A stretch of DNA of 64,000 bases from Burkholderiales bacterium (GTDB taxonomy: Bacteria; Pseudomonadota; Gammaproteobacteria; Burkholderiales; Burkholderiaceae_C), in NCBI GenBank assembly GCA_021414305.1, contig JAIOOS010000017.1, positions 518,806 through 582,805 on the forward strand. Reading direction: 5' to 3'. The position numbers and the translations under genes are program-made. The notes under the pieces are model-generated. The model saw only the letters and a program-made list of their open reading frames with translations, was not told where the DNA came from and searched no databases. Each line of letters begins with the position of its first letter. Position 1 is the first letter of the stretch. This document shows positions 63,386 through 64,000 of the stretch, piece by piece.

Positions 63386-64000
63386 TCAGAGCGGGACCGC
63401 GTCCGGCACGCGAATGTGCCAGTCGGTCGCCTTTTGGTACTGGTGCGCGGCGTTCAGGAGGCGCGCCTCGGAGAAATAGTTGCCGATCGCCTGCTCCATG
63501 AAGCGGAACGAGTTGAGGTTCTTGATCTCGCACCGCGTGCCCAGTGGGGCGCCGGGGCGCCGAACCGAAACGTTGGCGTCGCACCGGAACGAGCCTTCCT
63601 GCATGTTGCCGTCGCAAATCCCGATCCAGCGCACAAGCGAATGGAGCGCCTTTGCATAGGCCACCGCCTCCTTCGCACCACGCAGGTCGGGCTCGGTGAC
63701 GATCTCGAGCAAAGGCGTGCCCGCGCGGTTGAGGTCGATCCCCGACAGCCCCTTGAAGTCTTCGTGCAACGACTTGCCCGCATCCTCCTCGAGGTGCGCG
63801 CGCAGGATGCGGATGGTTTTCTCGCCGCCTTCCACCGCGATCTTCAGCGTGCCGTGCTGCACGACCGGCAACTCGTACTGGCTGATCTGGTAGCCCTTGG
63901 GCAGGTCGGGGTAGAAGTAGTTCTTGCGCGCGAATACGGAACGCGGGCTGATCGTGGCGCCGATCGCGAGGCCGAGGCGCACTGCGAACTCGACCGCTTT
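63386..64000 (-). pseudogene. hybrid reading frame: GatB fragment fused to GatA C-terminus (5' end beyond window)
   Basis: The frame on the minus strand is open from the right edge to 63386. Residues from the edge to about 63488 are clearly GatB ([81 protein letters not shown]). The last 33 residues (from IGNYF to DAVPL, 63386-63487) instead look like the C-terminus of GatA (IGNYF...ATDWHIRVP). GatA would normally sit here, just before gatB. The GatB part lacks about 24 residues of the insertion in the intact copy and shares a 129-bp block with it. It cannot be a functional GatA or GatB as it stands; rearrangement or assembly error. Confidence 0.6.
63872..64000. repeat. 129-bp near-identical repeat, copy in hybrid frame
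   Basis: Second copy of the gatB block at 63089-63217, reaching the window edge. It is at the upstream end of the hybrid frame. Confidence 0.85.

Overview
The window is about 70 % G+C and densely packed with genes. Many neighbouring genes share ATGA, GTGA or TGATG stop/start overlaps. The gene content (kdsD-kdsC-lptC, a sulfate sbp-cysTWA operon, a Bug-type solute receptor, gatB, and pyrE divergent from exonuclease III) points to a Gram-negative betaproteobacterium, most likely Burkholderiales. This rests on gene content and protein style only. I saw no rRNA, tRNA, CRISPR array or transposase.

Layout. 1-9.9 kb is a housekeeping and envelope block: a cyclic-nucleotide-binding protein, a Kef-type antiporter, Kdo synthesis plus LptC, an SDR, a glycine-rich RRM protein, a BtuF-like protein, MarC, a GMC oxidoreductase and two small proteins. 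10.3-14.2 kb is a complete sulfate ABC importer. 14.2-18.0 kb holds a sigma factor, a two-component pair, a possible small RNA with a strong terminator, and a secreted protein. 18.1-20.8 kb has an HDOD protein and an acyl-CoA synthetase. 21.0-29.7 kb has two large TonB-dependent receptors whose ~180-bp upstream leaders are similar, an orphan Bug receptor between them, and three regulators (MarR, AraC, OmpR-like). The first two of those regulators share a motif lying inside their promoters.

29.8-41.4 kb carries a PlsB-like acyltransferase, a ~610-bp gap with one possible tiny gene, a Yej/Dpp-type peptide importer with two tandem receptors read from a palindromic divergent promoter, and acetoacetate-CoA ligase. 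41.4-55.3 kb is a catabolic island built around an RpiR regulator. One arm (minus strand) runs rpiR-iolC-dehydrogenase-receptor-livH-SDR-SDR, followed by a TRAP transporter with its own promoter. The other arm (plus strand) runs livM-livG-livF and an unusual ATPase without the ABC signature. Two AGAACG-N2-CRTTCT inverted repeats lie in the shared promoter region, so the two halves of the ABC importer are probably co-regulated by RpiR. 55.2-61.8 kb is mixed housekeeping (BON-like protein, flavin reductase, AmpG, M48 protease, esterase, exonuclease III, PyrE, DUF4124 protein).

The right edge holds intact gatB preceded by an odd hybrid: part of a second gatB fused in frame to what looks like the GatA C-terminus, including a 129-bp near-identical repeat of gatB. 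This is either a rearrangement or an assembly error. The least explained signals are the paired TonB-receptor leaders, the promoter-embedded MarR/AraC motif, the signature-less ATPase, and a 62-codon ORF ending in a beta-clamp-like QLSLF motif.
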